Source of the DNA: Vreelandella sp031769195
GTDB lineage: Bacteria; Pseudomonadota; Gammaproteobacteria; Pseudomonadales; Halomonadaceae
Length of the DNA stretch: 64,000 nt
Assembly: GCF_031769195.1 (NCBI RefSeq)
Contig: NZ_JAVHNP010000005.1
Coordinates: forward strand, 248,001 to 312,000
Direction of reading: 5' to 3'
Shown: in pieces, positions 26,324-35,400 of the stretch
How the letters are laid out: the number at the start of each line of letters is the position of its first letter
Position numbering within the stretch: the first letter of the stretch is position 1
Notes under the pieces: model-generated
The model's database searches: none
Seen by the model: only the letters and a program-made list of their open reading frames with translations
What the model was told of the DNA's origin: nothing
Position numbers and translations under genes: made by a program

Positions 26324-27790
26324 ATGACACGTACATCCTCTCCCACTCCCCTTCGTCGTACTAAAATTGTTGCCACGCTTGGCCCAGCCAGTGACCGCCC
26401 TGGAGTGTTGGAAGCCATGCTCAAGGCAGGCGTGGATGTGGTGCGACTGAACTTCTCCCATGGCTCTGCCGATGATCATCGCCGACGCCTTAACGATGTC
26501 CGCGAGATTGCTCAGCGCCTTGGCCGCAGTGTCGCCGCACTCGGCGACTTGCAAGGCCCCAAAATTCGCATCTCCCGCTTTAAAGAAGGCGCCATCCACT
26601 TAGACATCGGCCAAGCGTTTGTGCTCGATATGGCCATGGATGCCAACAGCGGCACTACCGAGCGGGTTGGCTGCGACTACAAAGCGTTAGTGGACGACGT
26701 TTCCCCCGGCGACCGTCTGCTGCTAGACGACGGCCGCGTAGTGCTGGATGTGACGTCTATTATTGGGCAGGAAGTTCACACGCAAGTTCACGTGGGTGGC
26801 AAGCTGTCTAACAATAAAGGCATCAACAAGCAGGGTGGCGGCCTGTCGGCACCAGCCCTGACCGACAAAGATAAGCAAGACCTGAAAACGGCCATCGAGA
26901 TTGGCGTGGACTATTTAGCTGTCTCCTTCCCGCGCCATGCCGCCGATATGCAAGAAGCCCGCGCGCTGTTGGGTGAAGAAGGTAAAGAGATTGGCTTGGT
27001 CGCCAAACTGGAGCGTGCAGAAGCCGTCGCCAACGATGAAACGCTTGACGCCATTATTGAAGCCTCAGAAGCAGTCATGGTGGCCCGTGGCGACTTGGGC
27101 GTAGAGATTGGCGATGAAGCGCTGATCGGCACGCAAAAGCGCATTATCAAGCATGCTCGCTCACTGAACCGTGCGGTCATTACCGCCACGCAGATGATGG
27201 AGTCGATGATTGAGTCGCCACTGCCTACCCGCGCCGAGGTCTTCGACGTGGCGAACGCCGTGCTCGACGCTACCGATGCAGTCATGCTCTCGGCGGAAAC
27301 GGCAGCCGGTGATTATCCAGTGGAAACCATTGAAGCCATGGACCGCGTCTGCCTGGGCGCTGAGCGCGAGCGCATTGCTCAAGCCTCTGGCCACCGTATT
27401 CATGAGGGTTTCGAGCGCATTGATGAAACCATCGCGCTGTCCGCCATGTACGCGGCTAACCACTTAACGGGCGTACGCGCTATTGCCTGCATGACCTCTA
27501 CCGGCTACACGCCTCTGATTGCCTCGCGCATTCGCTCAGGCTTACCTATTGTCGGTTTGGCTCACAGCCCTATCGCTCAGCGGCGCATGGCACTTTATCG
27601 CGGTGTGGTCTCGATTCCGTTTGACACCACTCACATGGAAGCCACCGAGGTAAACCATGAAGCCATCAAGCTACTGAAAGCCCATGGATTGGCACGTCCA
27701 GGCGAGCATGTCATTCTTACCCGTGGCGATCATATGAACGCCCACGGCGGCACCAACACCATGAAAGTGCTAGCGGTTGACGCCGAGTAA
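26324..27790 (+). CDS. pyk: Pyruvate kinase
   Basis: Transfers phosphate from phosphoenolpyruvate to ADP. The 488-residue protein has RRTKIVATLGPASDRPGVLE at the N-terminus, the LNFSHGSADDH substrate motif, GDLQGPKIR, the catalytic Lys/Glu region VAKLERAEA, MVARGDLGVEIG, and the Mg-binding TAAGDYPVETIEAM; a C-terminal regulatory domain ends in TRGDHMNAHGGTNTMKVL. Length and sequence fit the PykA/type II class. AGGAG lies 8 nt before the ATG. mgsA follows 54 bp downstream and may be co-transcribed. Confidence 0.95.
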   Translation: MTRTSSPTPLRRTKIVATLGPASDRPGVLEAMLKAGVDVVRLNFSHGSADDHRRRLNDVREIAQRLGRSVAALGDLQGPKIRISRFKEGAIHLDIGQAFVLDMAMDANSGTTERVGCDYKALVDDVSPGDRLLLDDGRVVLDVTSIIGQEVHTQVHVGGKLSNNKGINKQGGGLSAPALTDKDKQDLKTAIEIGVDYLAVSFPRHAADMQEARALLGEEGKEIGLVAKLERAEAVANDETLDAIIEASEAVMVARGDLGVEIGDEALIGTQKRIIKHARSLNRAVITATQMMESMIESPLPTRAEVFDVANAVLDATDAVMLSAETAAGDYPVETIEAMDRVCLGAERERIAQASGHRIHEGFERIDETIALSAMYAANHLTGVRAIACMTSTGYTPLIASRIRSGLPIVGLAHSPIAQRRMALYRGVVSIPFDTTHMEATEVNHEAIKLLKAHGLARPGEHVILTRGDHMNAHGGTNTMKVLAVDAE

Positions 27791-27844
27791 GTCACCGCCT
27801 CGCCGCACTATCAATAATAAGCGAATGACCAGGAGAGCCATGCT

Positions 27845-28321
27845 ATGAACGATGCCCGCCCACCCCGCCAAGCCGTGCGCACGCTGCAACCGCGCAAGCG
27901 TATTGCGCTGATTGCCCACGATGGCAAAAAAACCGAGATGTTGGAGTGGGCGACGCGCTGGCAAGACACACTAAGCCAGCACACGCTGATTGGCACAGGC
28001 ACCACCGCAGGGCGGTTGAAAACCGCCCTGGGGCTGGAAGTGGAAGGCTTAATGAGCGGGCCACTAGGCGGCGACCAGCAGATTGGGGCGCGCATCGCGG
28101 AGCAGCAGCTCGACGTGCTAGTCTTCTTTTGGGACCCCTTTGCACCGCAGCCCCACGACCCGGATGTGAAAGCGCTGCTGCGCTTGGCAGCCCTATGGAA
28201 CGTGCCGGTCGCCTGCAACGCCGCCAGCGCTGACTTCTTACTCTCCTCGCCCTATCTAAGCGAACGCTACGACATGGCCATTCCAGACGCGAATGCCTGG
28301 GCCCAGACCCGCACGGTCTAA
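27845..28321 (+). CDS. mgsA: Methylglyoxal synthase
   Basis: Converts dihydroxyacetone phosphate to methylglyoxal and phosphate, an overflow route when triose phosphates build up. In 158 residues the family motifs are plain: IALIAHDGKK (residues 20-29), GPLGGDQQIGA with the catalytic Asp at D77, FFWDPFAPQPHDPDVKALLR, and VACNAASADFLL. The N-terminus is a few residues longer than usual. The position after pyk makes sense for a gene responding to backed-up glycolysis. Confidence 0.95.
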   Translation: MNDARPPRQAVRTLQPRKRIALIAHDGKKTEMLEWATRWQDTLSQHTLIGTGTTAGRLKTALGLEVEGLMSGPLGGDQQIGARIAEQQLDVLVFFWDPFAPQPHDPDVKALLRLAALWNVPVACNAASADFLLSSPYLSERYDMAIPDANAWAQTRTV

Positions 28322-28356
28322 CAGGCACGCACGGTATCAACCGAGCGCGCCTTGGT

Positions 28357-29331
28357 TTAGCGGGTACGCAGATGGCGCGCCACCACCTGCTGCCCGCACT
28401 GGTAGCTTCCGTTCATCGCCCCCAGCGCACACTGCAGCGTTAACTCCGCAATCCGATCGTAATCCTGCAACGCAGAATTCACCGGCTGGGGCAGAAAATC
28501 TAACAGGCGGTGGTCGCCAAAGGTGGCTAACCGCAGCGTCTCGGGCAGCCCACCCTGGCCAAGCAGCTCATCAAACACGCCTTCCATGAGCGCGTAAGAC
28601 GCCGTAACCAGCGCATCCACCCGGCCTGCCACAAATACCTGCCGCGCTAGCTCAACGCCCACATCTCGCTCGTAGCGCTCGCCGCTAAACGTCACTGCTT
28701 CTATCCCTTGCCCTTCCAGAGCGGCAAAAAAGCCCGCCCGTCGCTCGCGACTAACGGAGAGTTCCGGCATGGCGTCTAGCCAGGCAATGCGCCGCGTTGA
28801 ACTAGCCATTACCGAACGCGTTAGCGCGTAAGCGGCCTCTTGGTCATTGCTTACCACGCTGGCAAAACGCTCAGGCGTCAGGCCACGGTCCATACCCACT
28901 ACGCTCCAGCCTTCATCAGCTAAATCCGCGTAAAAGGTATCGTTTTCGGGCAGGCAGCTCGCGGTAATCAGCACTTCACAGCGCTGGGCACGCAGCGCTA
29001 GGGCCAGCGTGCGCTCGCTGTCTGCGCAATCATCCGAACTCACCACCAGCAGTTGATAACCACGTTCGCGGGCACCGCGTTCCAGGCGTTTGGCAAGGCG
29101 GGCGTAGCTGATGTTTTCTAAATCCGGCACGATCAGGCCAATCAAGCGGCTAGCGCCACGACGCAGCGCAGCGGCCTGGGGGTCAATGTGGTAACGGTGC
29201 TGACGCACCACGGCCATGACTTTGTCGATGGTAGCCGAACTAATCCGCCGCTGTTCAGCCTGGCCGTTGATTACATAGCTTGCCGTGGTGCGTGAAACCC
29301 CGGCGAGCCGGGCAATATCGGCAAGTGTCAT
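28357..29331 (-). CDS. fruR: Fructose operon regulator FruR/Cra (LacI family)
   Basis: Represses the fructose PTS operon and is released by fructose 1-phosphate. The 324-residue protein follows the Cra pattern closely: LADIARLAGVSRTTASYVIN as helix-turn-helix, VMAVVRQHRYH, then PDLENISYARLAKRLERGAR and GYQLLVVSSDD in the effector domain. GGGAG precedes the ATG. It is divergent from fruB across 237 bp containing a Cra-type palindrome. Confidence 0.93.
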   Translation of the reverse strand: MTLADIARLAGVSRTTASYVINGQAEQRRISSATIDKVMAVVRQHRYHIDPQAAALRRGASRLIGLIVPDLENISYARLAKRLERGARERGYQLLVVSSDDCADSERTLALALRAQRCEVLITASCLPENDTFYADLADEGWSVVGMDRGLTPERFASVVSNDQEAAYALTRSVMASSTRRIAWLDAMPELSVSRERRAGFFAALEGQGIEAVTFSGERYERDVGVELARQVFVAGRVDALVTASYALMEGVFDELLGQGGLPETLRLATFGDHRLLDFLPQPVNSALQDYDRIAELTLQCALGAMNGSYQCGQQVVARHLRTR

Positions 29332-29420
29332 GCTGGTTTCTCCCTAAATGAAGACGGCAGTTTAGCAGCCGTTTTACCCTCTTCAGACCAAAGTCTAAAA
29401 AGACAACCCTTGTGTCTAAA

Positions 29421-29436
29421 AGTGAATCGATTCAGC
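29421..29436. promoter_or_regulatory. FruR/Cra operator 1
   Basis: AGTGAATCGATTCAGC contains the perfect 12-bp palindrome TGAATCGATTCA and matches 14 of 16 bases of the E. coli Cra site GCTGAATCGATTCAGC. It lies between fruR and fruB. Confidence 0.85.
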
Positions 29437-29455
29437 ATAGCCAACTATACACAGG

Positions 29456-29467
29456 TGACACGATTCA
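29456..29467. promoter_or_regulatory. FruR/Cra operator 2 (weaker)
   Basis: TGACACGATTCA keeps the CGATTCA half and matches 10 of 12 positions of operator 1. Its centre is 33 bp from the centre of operator 1, about three helical turns, which would suit cooperative binding on one face. Confidence 0.6.
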
Positions 29468-29568
29468 TCCAGTTAACCACAACGATCTACGACTAACGTT
29501 TTATGCGCGCACATTCGCCGCCAATCGCAGACGTTGCTGTTGCCTGACCGCGTTTACAGGAGAACCCT

Positions 29569-32439
29569 ATGTTGACTCTCGGCCCCGATGACATCTTGCT
29601 CGACCGCCACGCGGACCACTGGCAAGCTGCACTCGACAGCGCCGCCAATGCGCTGGCGGATGCTGGCTTGGTTGAGGCCGAGTATCGGGATGGCCTCCAT
29701 GCCCGTGAGGCGCAGTCCTCTACTTACCTGGGCAACGCGATCGCGATTCCTCATGGCACGCCGGAAAGCCGCCATCTGGTCAAGCGCACCGGGGTGCGTG
29801 TGCTGCAGTTTCCACAAGGGGTTACGTGGCACGATGGCAACACGGTGTATGTACTGGTCACCATCGCCGCACAAAACGACGAGCACCTAGACATTCTGCG
29901 CCAGTTGACTCATGTACTCGACCGCGACGGCGTAGCCACTGAACTGGCACGCGCCAGTTCCGCCGCCGATGTAGCACGGTTGCTCTCTAAGCCCTCCATG
30001 GCACCACGCCTGGATGCCGACACGCTGTGCATTAACTTTCCCGCCCGCGACCCGCAGGAGCTCGCCCTAGCGGCAGCGGCGCGGCTACGCCAAAGCGGCT
30101 GTGTGGATAACGGGTTTATCAGCGCGGTTGCTGGCTCCCAGCCCCAGTGGCTGGGCAAAGGCCTGTGGCTAGCCAGCCATTCTCAAGGGGTCAGCCAGCC
30201 CGCGCTGGGCGTTGCCACCCCCGCCGACACCACGCTTGAGCATAGCGGCCACCCTGTTCATGCGTTGTTCTGCCTCGCCGCCAGTGGCGATGCTCACTGC
30301 CCGCTGCTTGAACAACTGATGGCGGTACTGGAGAACGGCGAAAGCGAAAGCTTTGTGGGCAAGAATAGCGCCCAGCTACTCGCAGCCCTGGCGGGTGAAA
30401 CCGCCAGTACCCAGACCCGTCGCGTGCGCGTGTTAAACCCCCACGGCCTACACGCTCGCCCGGCAAAACAGCTGGTGCAAATCGCCCGCGCCCAGCCCAT
30501 GCCGATTAACGTGCGCTTAGAAGAAGGCAGCGCCACCACGGTCTCTGCCGCCAGCCTGACCAAAGTAATCGGACTGGGCGCACGTCGTGGCCAGTGGCTG
30601 ATCTTCTCTGCTGAGGGCGAACAGGCGAGCACAGCGCTAGACGCCATCGCTGCCGCCGTCGAAGATGGCCTGGGTGAAAAAGTCTCGCCGTTCGATGGCG
30701 GCCGTGACACCACCCCTGCCGCCAACGCCAGCAAGCCTGTCGCGGAACCGCTGGCAGCCGATACACCACACACTGGTGTGGCTGCCTCGCCAGGGCTAGC
30801 GATTGCTCCAGTGTTTGTTATCCGCCCGATGCAGTTTGATTACCCTGAGCATGCCAGCGACCCCGCCCAAGAGGTCGCACGCCTAGAAGCCGCCCTAAAA
30901 GAAGGTGCCGCCCAACTACAGTCGCTAGTTCACAACGCCCCCGGTGGCGAAGTGGCCGACATTCTCTCCATGCATGAAGAGATGCTCGACGACCCCGAAC
31001 TGCGCCAAGCTGCCATCGAAGCCATTCACGAAGGACGCTCTGCCGAGGCGGGCTGGTGGGAGTCCATTGATACCGCAGCGCGCGCGCAAGAAATGCTGGC
31101 TGACCGGCTATTGGCCGAACGCGCTGCCGACCTACGCGACGTTGGCCGCCGCGTATTAGGCGTGCTGTGCGATGTCACCCTGCCGGAGCCGCCTGACCAC
31201 CCTTATATCCTGGTGATGGACGATATCGGCCCCTCCGATGTAGCTCGTTTAGACACCTCTCGCGTTCGCGGCCTGCTCACCGTACGTGGCGGCGCAACCG
31301 CCCACAGCGCCATCTTGGCCCGTGCGCTCGGCATTCCTGCCGTAGTCGGTGCCGGTGAAGCGGTGATGGCGCTGCATAACGGCGGCATGATGATTTTAGA
31401 TGGCGAGCGCGGCCGTGTGACCTCGCAGCCTTCTGAAGAGCGCCTGCGCCGCGCCGAGCAGCAATTGCTCGACCAGCAGCAGCGTGAAGCGGATGCCTGG
31501 GAGCTGCGCTTTGAACAGGCCCAAACCCGTGACGGCCATAAGGTCGAAGTGGCTGCTAACCTGGGCAACACCGCCCACGCTGCCGATGCGGTAGAGCGCG
31601 GCGCTGAGGGCGTTGGCCTGCTGCGCACCGAATTCCTGTTTATGGCTTACTCCAGCGCTCCGGATCTCGCCACGCAAATCGCTGAGTACCGCGAAGCCAC
31701 CGACGCGCTGAACGGCCGCCCGCTCGTTGCCCGTACCCTAGACGTCGGCGGTGACAAGCCGCTGCCCTACTGGCCAGTGCCCCAGGAAGACAACCCCTTC
31801 CTCGGCCTGCGCGGCATTCGTCTAGCGCTGACTCAACCAGACGTGCTGGAAACCCAGATTCGTGCGCTGTTAATGGCCGCCGTGGGCAAACCGTTACGTA
31901 TCATGCTGCCGATGGTCAAAGACGTGGCTGAGTTCCGCGCCGCCAAGGCGATCTATGACCGCCTGCTCAAAGAGCTTGCCCCCCAGCAGCGCGCCACCGA
32001 CGTACAGCTTGGCGTGATGATTGAAGTGCCTTCTAGCGCCCTATTAGCGCCAACACTCGCCGCAGAAGTGGACTTCTTCTCCGTGGGTACCAATGACTTA
32101 ACGCAGTACACCCTGGCGATTGACCGAGGCCACCCAGAGCTTTCAGCCCAAGCCGATGGCCTACACCCGGCGGTACTGCGCCTAATTCAAATGACCGTGG
32201 AGGCTGCCCACGCTCAAGGCAAATGGGTCGGCGTATGTGGCGAATTAGCTTCCGATGCGATGGCCGTGCCGGTTCTGGTGGGCTTGGGTGTTGACGAGCT
32301 CTCGGTGAGCGCACGCCAAATCCCGCTGGTCAAAGCCCGCCTGCGCGAGTTTGATCTTGCCCAAGCCCAAGCCAGCGCCCAGTTAGCGCTGAGCAAAGCC
32401 ACCAGCGACGAAGTCCGCGACGCCCTGGAGGCCAGCTAA
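29569..32439 (+). CDS. fruB: Fructose PTS multiphosphoryl protein FruB (EIIA-HPr-EI fusion)
   Basis: Soluble phosphocarrier feeding the fructose permease FruA from phosphoenolpyruvate. The 956-residue protein shows three modules: EIIA-Fru with H62 (AIAIPHGTPES), a degenerate linker to about residue 280, HPr with H295 (NPHGLHARPAK), and Enzyme I from about residue 400 with phospho-His H579 (GGATAHSAILA) and the catalytic cysteine C890 (VGVCGELASD). It therefore carries the whole general PTS chain for fructose, as in pseudomonads. AGGAG precedes the ATG; its stop overlaps the fruK start by one base. Confidence 0.96.
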   Translation: MLTLGPDDILLDRHADHWQAALDSAANALADAGLVEAEYRDGLHAREAQSSTYLGNAIAIPHGTPESRHLVKRTGVRVLQFPQGVTWHDGNTVYVLVTIAAQNDEHLDILRQLTHVLDRDGVATELARASSAADVARLLSKPSMAPRLDADTLCINFPARDPQELALAAAARLRQSGCVDNGFISAVAGSQPQWLGKGLWLASHSQGVSQPALGVATPADTTLEHSGHPVHALFCLAASGDAHCPLLEQLMAVLENGESESFVGKNSAQLLAALAGETASTQTRRVRVLNPHGLHARPAKQLVQIARAQPMPINVRLEEGSATTVSAASLTKVIGLGARRGQWLIFSAEGEQASTALDAIAAAVEDGLGEKVSPFDGGRDTTPAANASKPVAEPLAADTPHTGVAASPGLAIAPVFVIRPMQFDYPEHASDPAQEVARLEAALKEGAAQLQSLVHNAPGGEVADILSMHEEMLDDPELRQAAIEAIHEGRSAEAGWWESIDTAARAQEMLADRLLAERAADLRDVGRRVLGVLCDVTLPEPPDHPYILVMDDIGPSDVARLDTSRVRGLLTVRGGATAHSAILARALGIPAVVGAGEAVMALHNGGMMILDGERGRVTSQPSEERLRRAEQQLLDQQQREADAWELRFEQAQTRDGHKVEVAANLGNTAHAADAVERGAEGVGLLRTEFLFMAYSSAPDLATQIAEYREATDALNGRPLVARTLDVGGDKPLPYWPVPQEDNPFLGLRGIRLALTQPDVLETQIRALLMAAVGKPLRIMLPMVKDVAEFRAAKAIYDRLLKELAPQQRATDVQLGVMIEVPSSALLAPTLAAEVDFFSVGTNDLTQYTLAIDRGHPELSAQADGLHPAVLRLIQMTVEAAHAQGKWVGVCGELASDAMAVPVLVGLGVDELSVSARQIPLVKARLREFDLAQAQASAQLALSKATSDEVRDALEAS

Positions 32440-33410
32440 TGGCACGAGTTGTCTGTATTACGCTTAATCCCGCGCTGGATCTCGCCTTCAACCTGGAAGC
32501 GCTGACGCTGGGGCACGTGAATCGACCCACTAGCGCCCAGTTAGAAGCCGCCGGTAAAGGGGTGAACGTTGCCCGAGTACTGGCAAGCCTAGGCCATGAG
32601 GTGATCGTCAGCGGTTTTTTAGGTGCAGAGAACGATGGCCCGTTTAGCCTCGCCTTCCCCCGCTACGGCGTCAAAGATGCCTTTGTGCGGGTGCCGGGCA
32701 ATACGCGCATCAACGCGAAGCTCGCCGAGCAGAGCGGCCGAGTCACCGATATCAACAGCCCCGGCATGCCCATTGAAGCCGCCCATCTTGATGCTTTACG
32801 CGCCACGCTCAGCGGCCTGTTTGAGGGTGCCACCCCGCCGGACGCTGTGGTGGTGGCAGGCAGTTTGCCTCCTGGTATCGACCAGCCCACGTTTGGCGAG
32901 CTGCTGACCTACCTGAAAGGTTTCGGAGTGCCGCTATGGGTAGACACCAGCGGCCCGGCGCTGCTCACGGCGATTGCCGTGCAGCCTGCCGCCATAAAAC
33001 CCAACGAAACCGAGCTAGCCGACTGGGCCGGCAGCATGCTTGATTCTGACCAGCAGCGCCAAGCTGCCGCCGAGCGGCTGCACGCCAGCGGCATCGAGCA
33101 CGCGCTGATCTCAGCAGGTGCCGATGGCGTTTTATGGGTGAGCCAGCACGGCACTTGGCAATCCACGCCGCCGTCCGTCACTGCCACCAATACGGTTTGC
33201 GCGGGCGACACCTTTGTGGCCGGGATGCTCCACGGGCTGCTAAGCCAACACTCGCCCGACAATACGCTTCGTTTCGCCACGGCGCTTTCTGCCGAAGCGG
33301 TACGCCATGTTGGTGTGGGCACTTCCCACGCCGATGATTTTGACTCACTCCAACAACAGACCCGGGTACGGCGTCTTGACGACACCCACACCGAGGGAGC
33401 CACGCGATGA
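32439..33410 (+). CDS. fruK: 1-phosphofructokinase
   Basis: PfkB-family kinase turning fructose 1-phosphate, made by FruA, into fructose 1,6-bisphosphate. In 323 residues: GKGVNVARVLASLG at residues 39-52, GSLPPGI at 141-147, and the catalytic Asp D257 in the C-terminal motif NTVCAGDTFVAG, where the usual GAGD reads CAGD. Its start and stop overlap fruB and fruA (TAATG and ATGA), giving a tightly coupled operon. Confidence 0.95.
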   Translation: MARVVCITLNPALDLAFNLEALTLGHVNRPTSAQLEAAGKGVNVARVLASLGHEVIVSGFLGAENDGPFSLAFPRYGVKDAFVRVPGNTRINAKLAEQSGRVTDINSPGMPIEAAHLDALRATLSGLFEGATPPDAVVVAGSLPPGIDQPTFGELLTYLKGFGVPLWVDTSGPALLTAIAVQPAAIKPNETELADWAGSMLDSDQQRQAAAERLHASGIEHALISAGADGVLWVSQHGTWQSTPPSVTATNTVCAGDTFVAGMLHGLLSQHSPDNTLRFATALSAEAVRHVGVGTSHADDFDSLQQQTRVRRLDDTHTEGATR

Positions 33411-35146
33411 ACCTGATCCTGATTACCGCCTGCCCCAGCGGCATGGCGACCACTTTCCTGGCCGCCAAGCGCCTAGAGCAAGCCGCCACGCGGCTGGGCT
33501 GGAACGTTCATGTCGAGATGCACGGCGAGATTGCACCGCTGCAAGCCGCCAGCGCTGAACAGATCTCCAACGCTGACTTAATCGTTGTCGCCGCCGACCA
33601 CGTGCCTGCCCCGGAGCGTTTTGAAGGCAAGCGGCTGTTCCAGGCCCCCATTGCCAGCGCCCTACCCGATCCCAGCGCCTTTTTAAGCCAGGCCAAGCGA
33701 GAAGCGCCGATTTTCAGCGCTCCGGCAGCCACAGCGGCTACCCCGGCAAGCAGCGCGGGCGGCAAAAAAATTGTCGCCGTCACCGCCTGCCCCACCGGCG
33801 TTGCCCACACCTTTATGGCCGCCGAAGCGCTGGCGGAAGCGGGCAAAGCCATGGGCCACCAGATTCGCGTGGAAACCCAGGGCTCGGTGGGCGCACAAAA
33901 CAAACTCACCGAAGAAGAGATCGCCGCCGCTGACGTGGTGGTACTGGCCTGCGATATCGAAGTGGACCCTTCCCGCTTTGCAGGCAAACGGGTTTACCGC
34001 ACCTCTACCGGCAATGCGCTGAAAAAGCCGCGCCCGACTTTAGAAGCCGCCTTCACCGATGCCGCTGTTGAAGATGGCGCTAGCGCCGTTAGCAGCAGCG
34101 CCTCAGCCAAGAAGGGCATCAAAGAGAAAGGCGTTTATAAACACCTGCTGACCGGTGTTTCCTTTATGCTGCCCATGGTGGTCGCGGGTGGCTTGCTTAT
34201 CGCTCTCTCGTTTGTCTTTGGTATCGAAGCGTTCCAGGAAGAAGGCACCCTCGCAGCTGCGCTGATGCAGATTGGTGGCGGCACCGCCTTCGCGCTAATG
34301 ATTCCGGTATTGGCAGGCTACATTGCTTACTCCATTGCCGACCGCCCCGGCATTGCTCCCGGCATGATTGGCGGTATGCTGGCCGCTGAAATTGGCTCTG
34401 GGTTTATTGGCGGTATTTTGGCAGGCTTCTTGGCAGGCTATGTGGCGCTCGCGGTGACTCGCTACGTTAAGCTGCCCTCCAGCGTTGAGTCGCTCAAGCC
34501 GATCCTGATCATTCCGCTGGTGGCGAGCCTAGTGACCGGCCTGACGATGATTTATGTGATTGGCGAGCCGGTTGCTGGCCTTTTGAATGCGCTCACCAGC
34601 TTCCTAGAATCCATGGGCTCCACTAACGCCGTACTGCTGGGCATTTTGCTCGGTGCCATGATGTGCTTTGACTTAGGTGGGCCGGTGAACAAAGCGGCCT
34701 ACACCTTTGGCGTTGGTCTGCTGGCCTCTGAAACCTACGGCCCGATGGCGGCCATTATGGCGGCTGGCATGGTACCCGCCATTGGCATGGGCATTGCGAG
34801 CTTCGTGGCGCGCAATAAGTTCTCTGCTCCCGAGCGGGAAGCCGGTAAGGCGTCGTTTGTATTGGGCCTGTGCTTTATCAGTGAAGGGGCGATTCCGTTT
34901 GCGGCAAAGGACCCGCTGCGCGTGATTCCCGCGTGTATCGCCGGTGGCGCGGTCACGGGTGCACTCTCCATGCTAGTCGGTGCCAAGCTGATGGCTCCCC
35001 ATGGAGGCATCTTCGTCCTGCTGATTCCTAATGCAATCACCCCGGCTCTGCTCTATCTGGGTGCCATTGTCGTAGGCTCTCTGATTACGGGCCTTGGCTA
35101 CGCGTTTATCAAACGTGGCGCCGCGCAAGTGGCCGTTGCCAGCTAA
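33407..35146 (+). CDS. fruA: Fructose PTS permease FruA (EIIB'-EIIB-EIIC)
   Basis: Inner membrane fructose transporter that phosphorylates fructose at C1 during uptake. The 579-residue protein has two tandem EIIB domains, the first with TACPSGMATTF (C9) and the second with TACPTGVAHTF (C128, the usual phosphorylation site), then a cytoplasmic linker and an EIIC domain of about eight to ten helices beginning near residue 245 (HLLTGVSFMLPMVVAGGLLI) with ISEGAIPFAAKDPLRVIP. The first EIIB keeps its Cys here. It ends the fruBKA operon and is followed by a terminator. Confidence 0.95.
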   Translation: MNLILITACPSGMATTFLAAKRLEQAATRLGWNVHVEMHGEIAPLQAASAEQISNADLIVVAADHVPAPERFEGKRLFQAPIASALPDPSAFLSQAKREAPIFSAPAATAATPASSAGGKKIVAVTACPTGVAHTFMAAEALAEAGKAMGHQIRVETQGSVGAQNKLTEEEIAAADVVVLACDIEVDPSRFAGKRVYRTSTGNALKKPRPTLEAAFTDAAVEDGASAVSSSASAKKGIKEKGVYKHLLTGVSFMLPMVVAGGLLIALSFVFGIEAFQEEGTLAAALMQIGGGTAFALMIPVLAGYIAYSIADRPGIAPGMIGGMLAAEIGSGFIGGILAGFLAGYVALAVTRYVKLPSSVESLKPILIIPLVASLVTGLTMIYVIGEPVAGLLNALTSFLESMGSTNAVLLGILLGAMMCFDLGGPVNKAAYTFGVGLLASETYGPMAAIMAAGMVPAIGMGIASFVARNKFSAPEREAGKASFVLGLCFISEGAIPFAAKDPLRVIPACIAGGAVTGALSMLVGAKLMAPHGGIFVLLIPNAITPALLYLGAIVVGSLITGLGYAFIKRGAAQVAVAS

Positions 35147-35158
35147 ACGCTGCACACT

Positions 35159-35183
35159 AAGGGCGAGGCAATCTCGCCCTTTT
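35159..35183 (+). terminator. Intrinsic terminator of fruBKA
   Basis: AAGGGCGAG (35159-35167) and CTCGCCCTT (35173-35181) form a 9-bp stem with a 5-nt loop, running into TTTT on the plus strand. Confidence 0.9.
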
Positions 35184-35296
35184 GCTTCTGCTTTTATGTT
35201 GACCAAGCGGCCATTGAAAGCCGCTTACCTTTCTATCGTTTTATTCACTACTTTTCTTGCAATTAATCGCTAATAGATGTTCCAAGCAACTCAATA

Positions 35297-35311
35297 TGTA
35301 GTATTTTTACA
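35297..35311. promoter_or_regulatory. Putative HexR operator upstream of pgi
   Basis: TGTAGTATTTTTACA matches 14 of 15 positions of the HexR consensus TGTARTWWWAYTACA and lies 90 bp upstream of the pgi start codon. Confidence 0.6.
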
Positions 35312-35400
35312 TAAATAATAGCGACGGTACGGGGCAGTGTTTTCGCCCTCGCCAGTGATAACGATGTAAACCAGATGTAAAAACAACAGGACCGCCCGTT

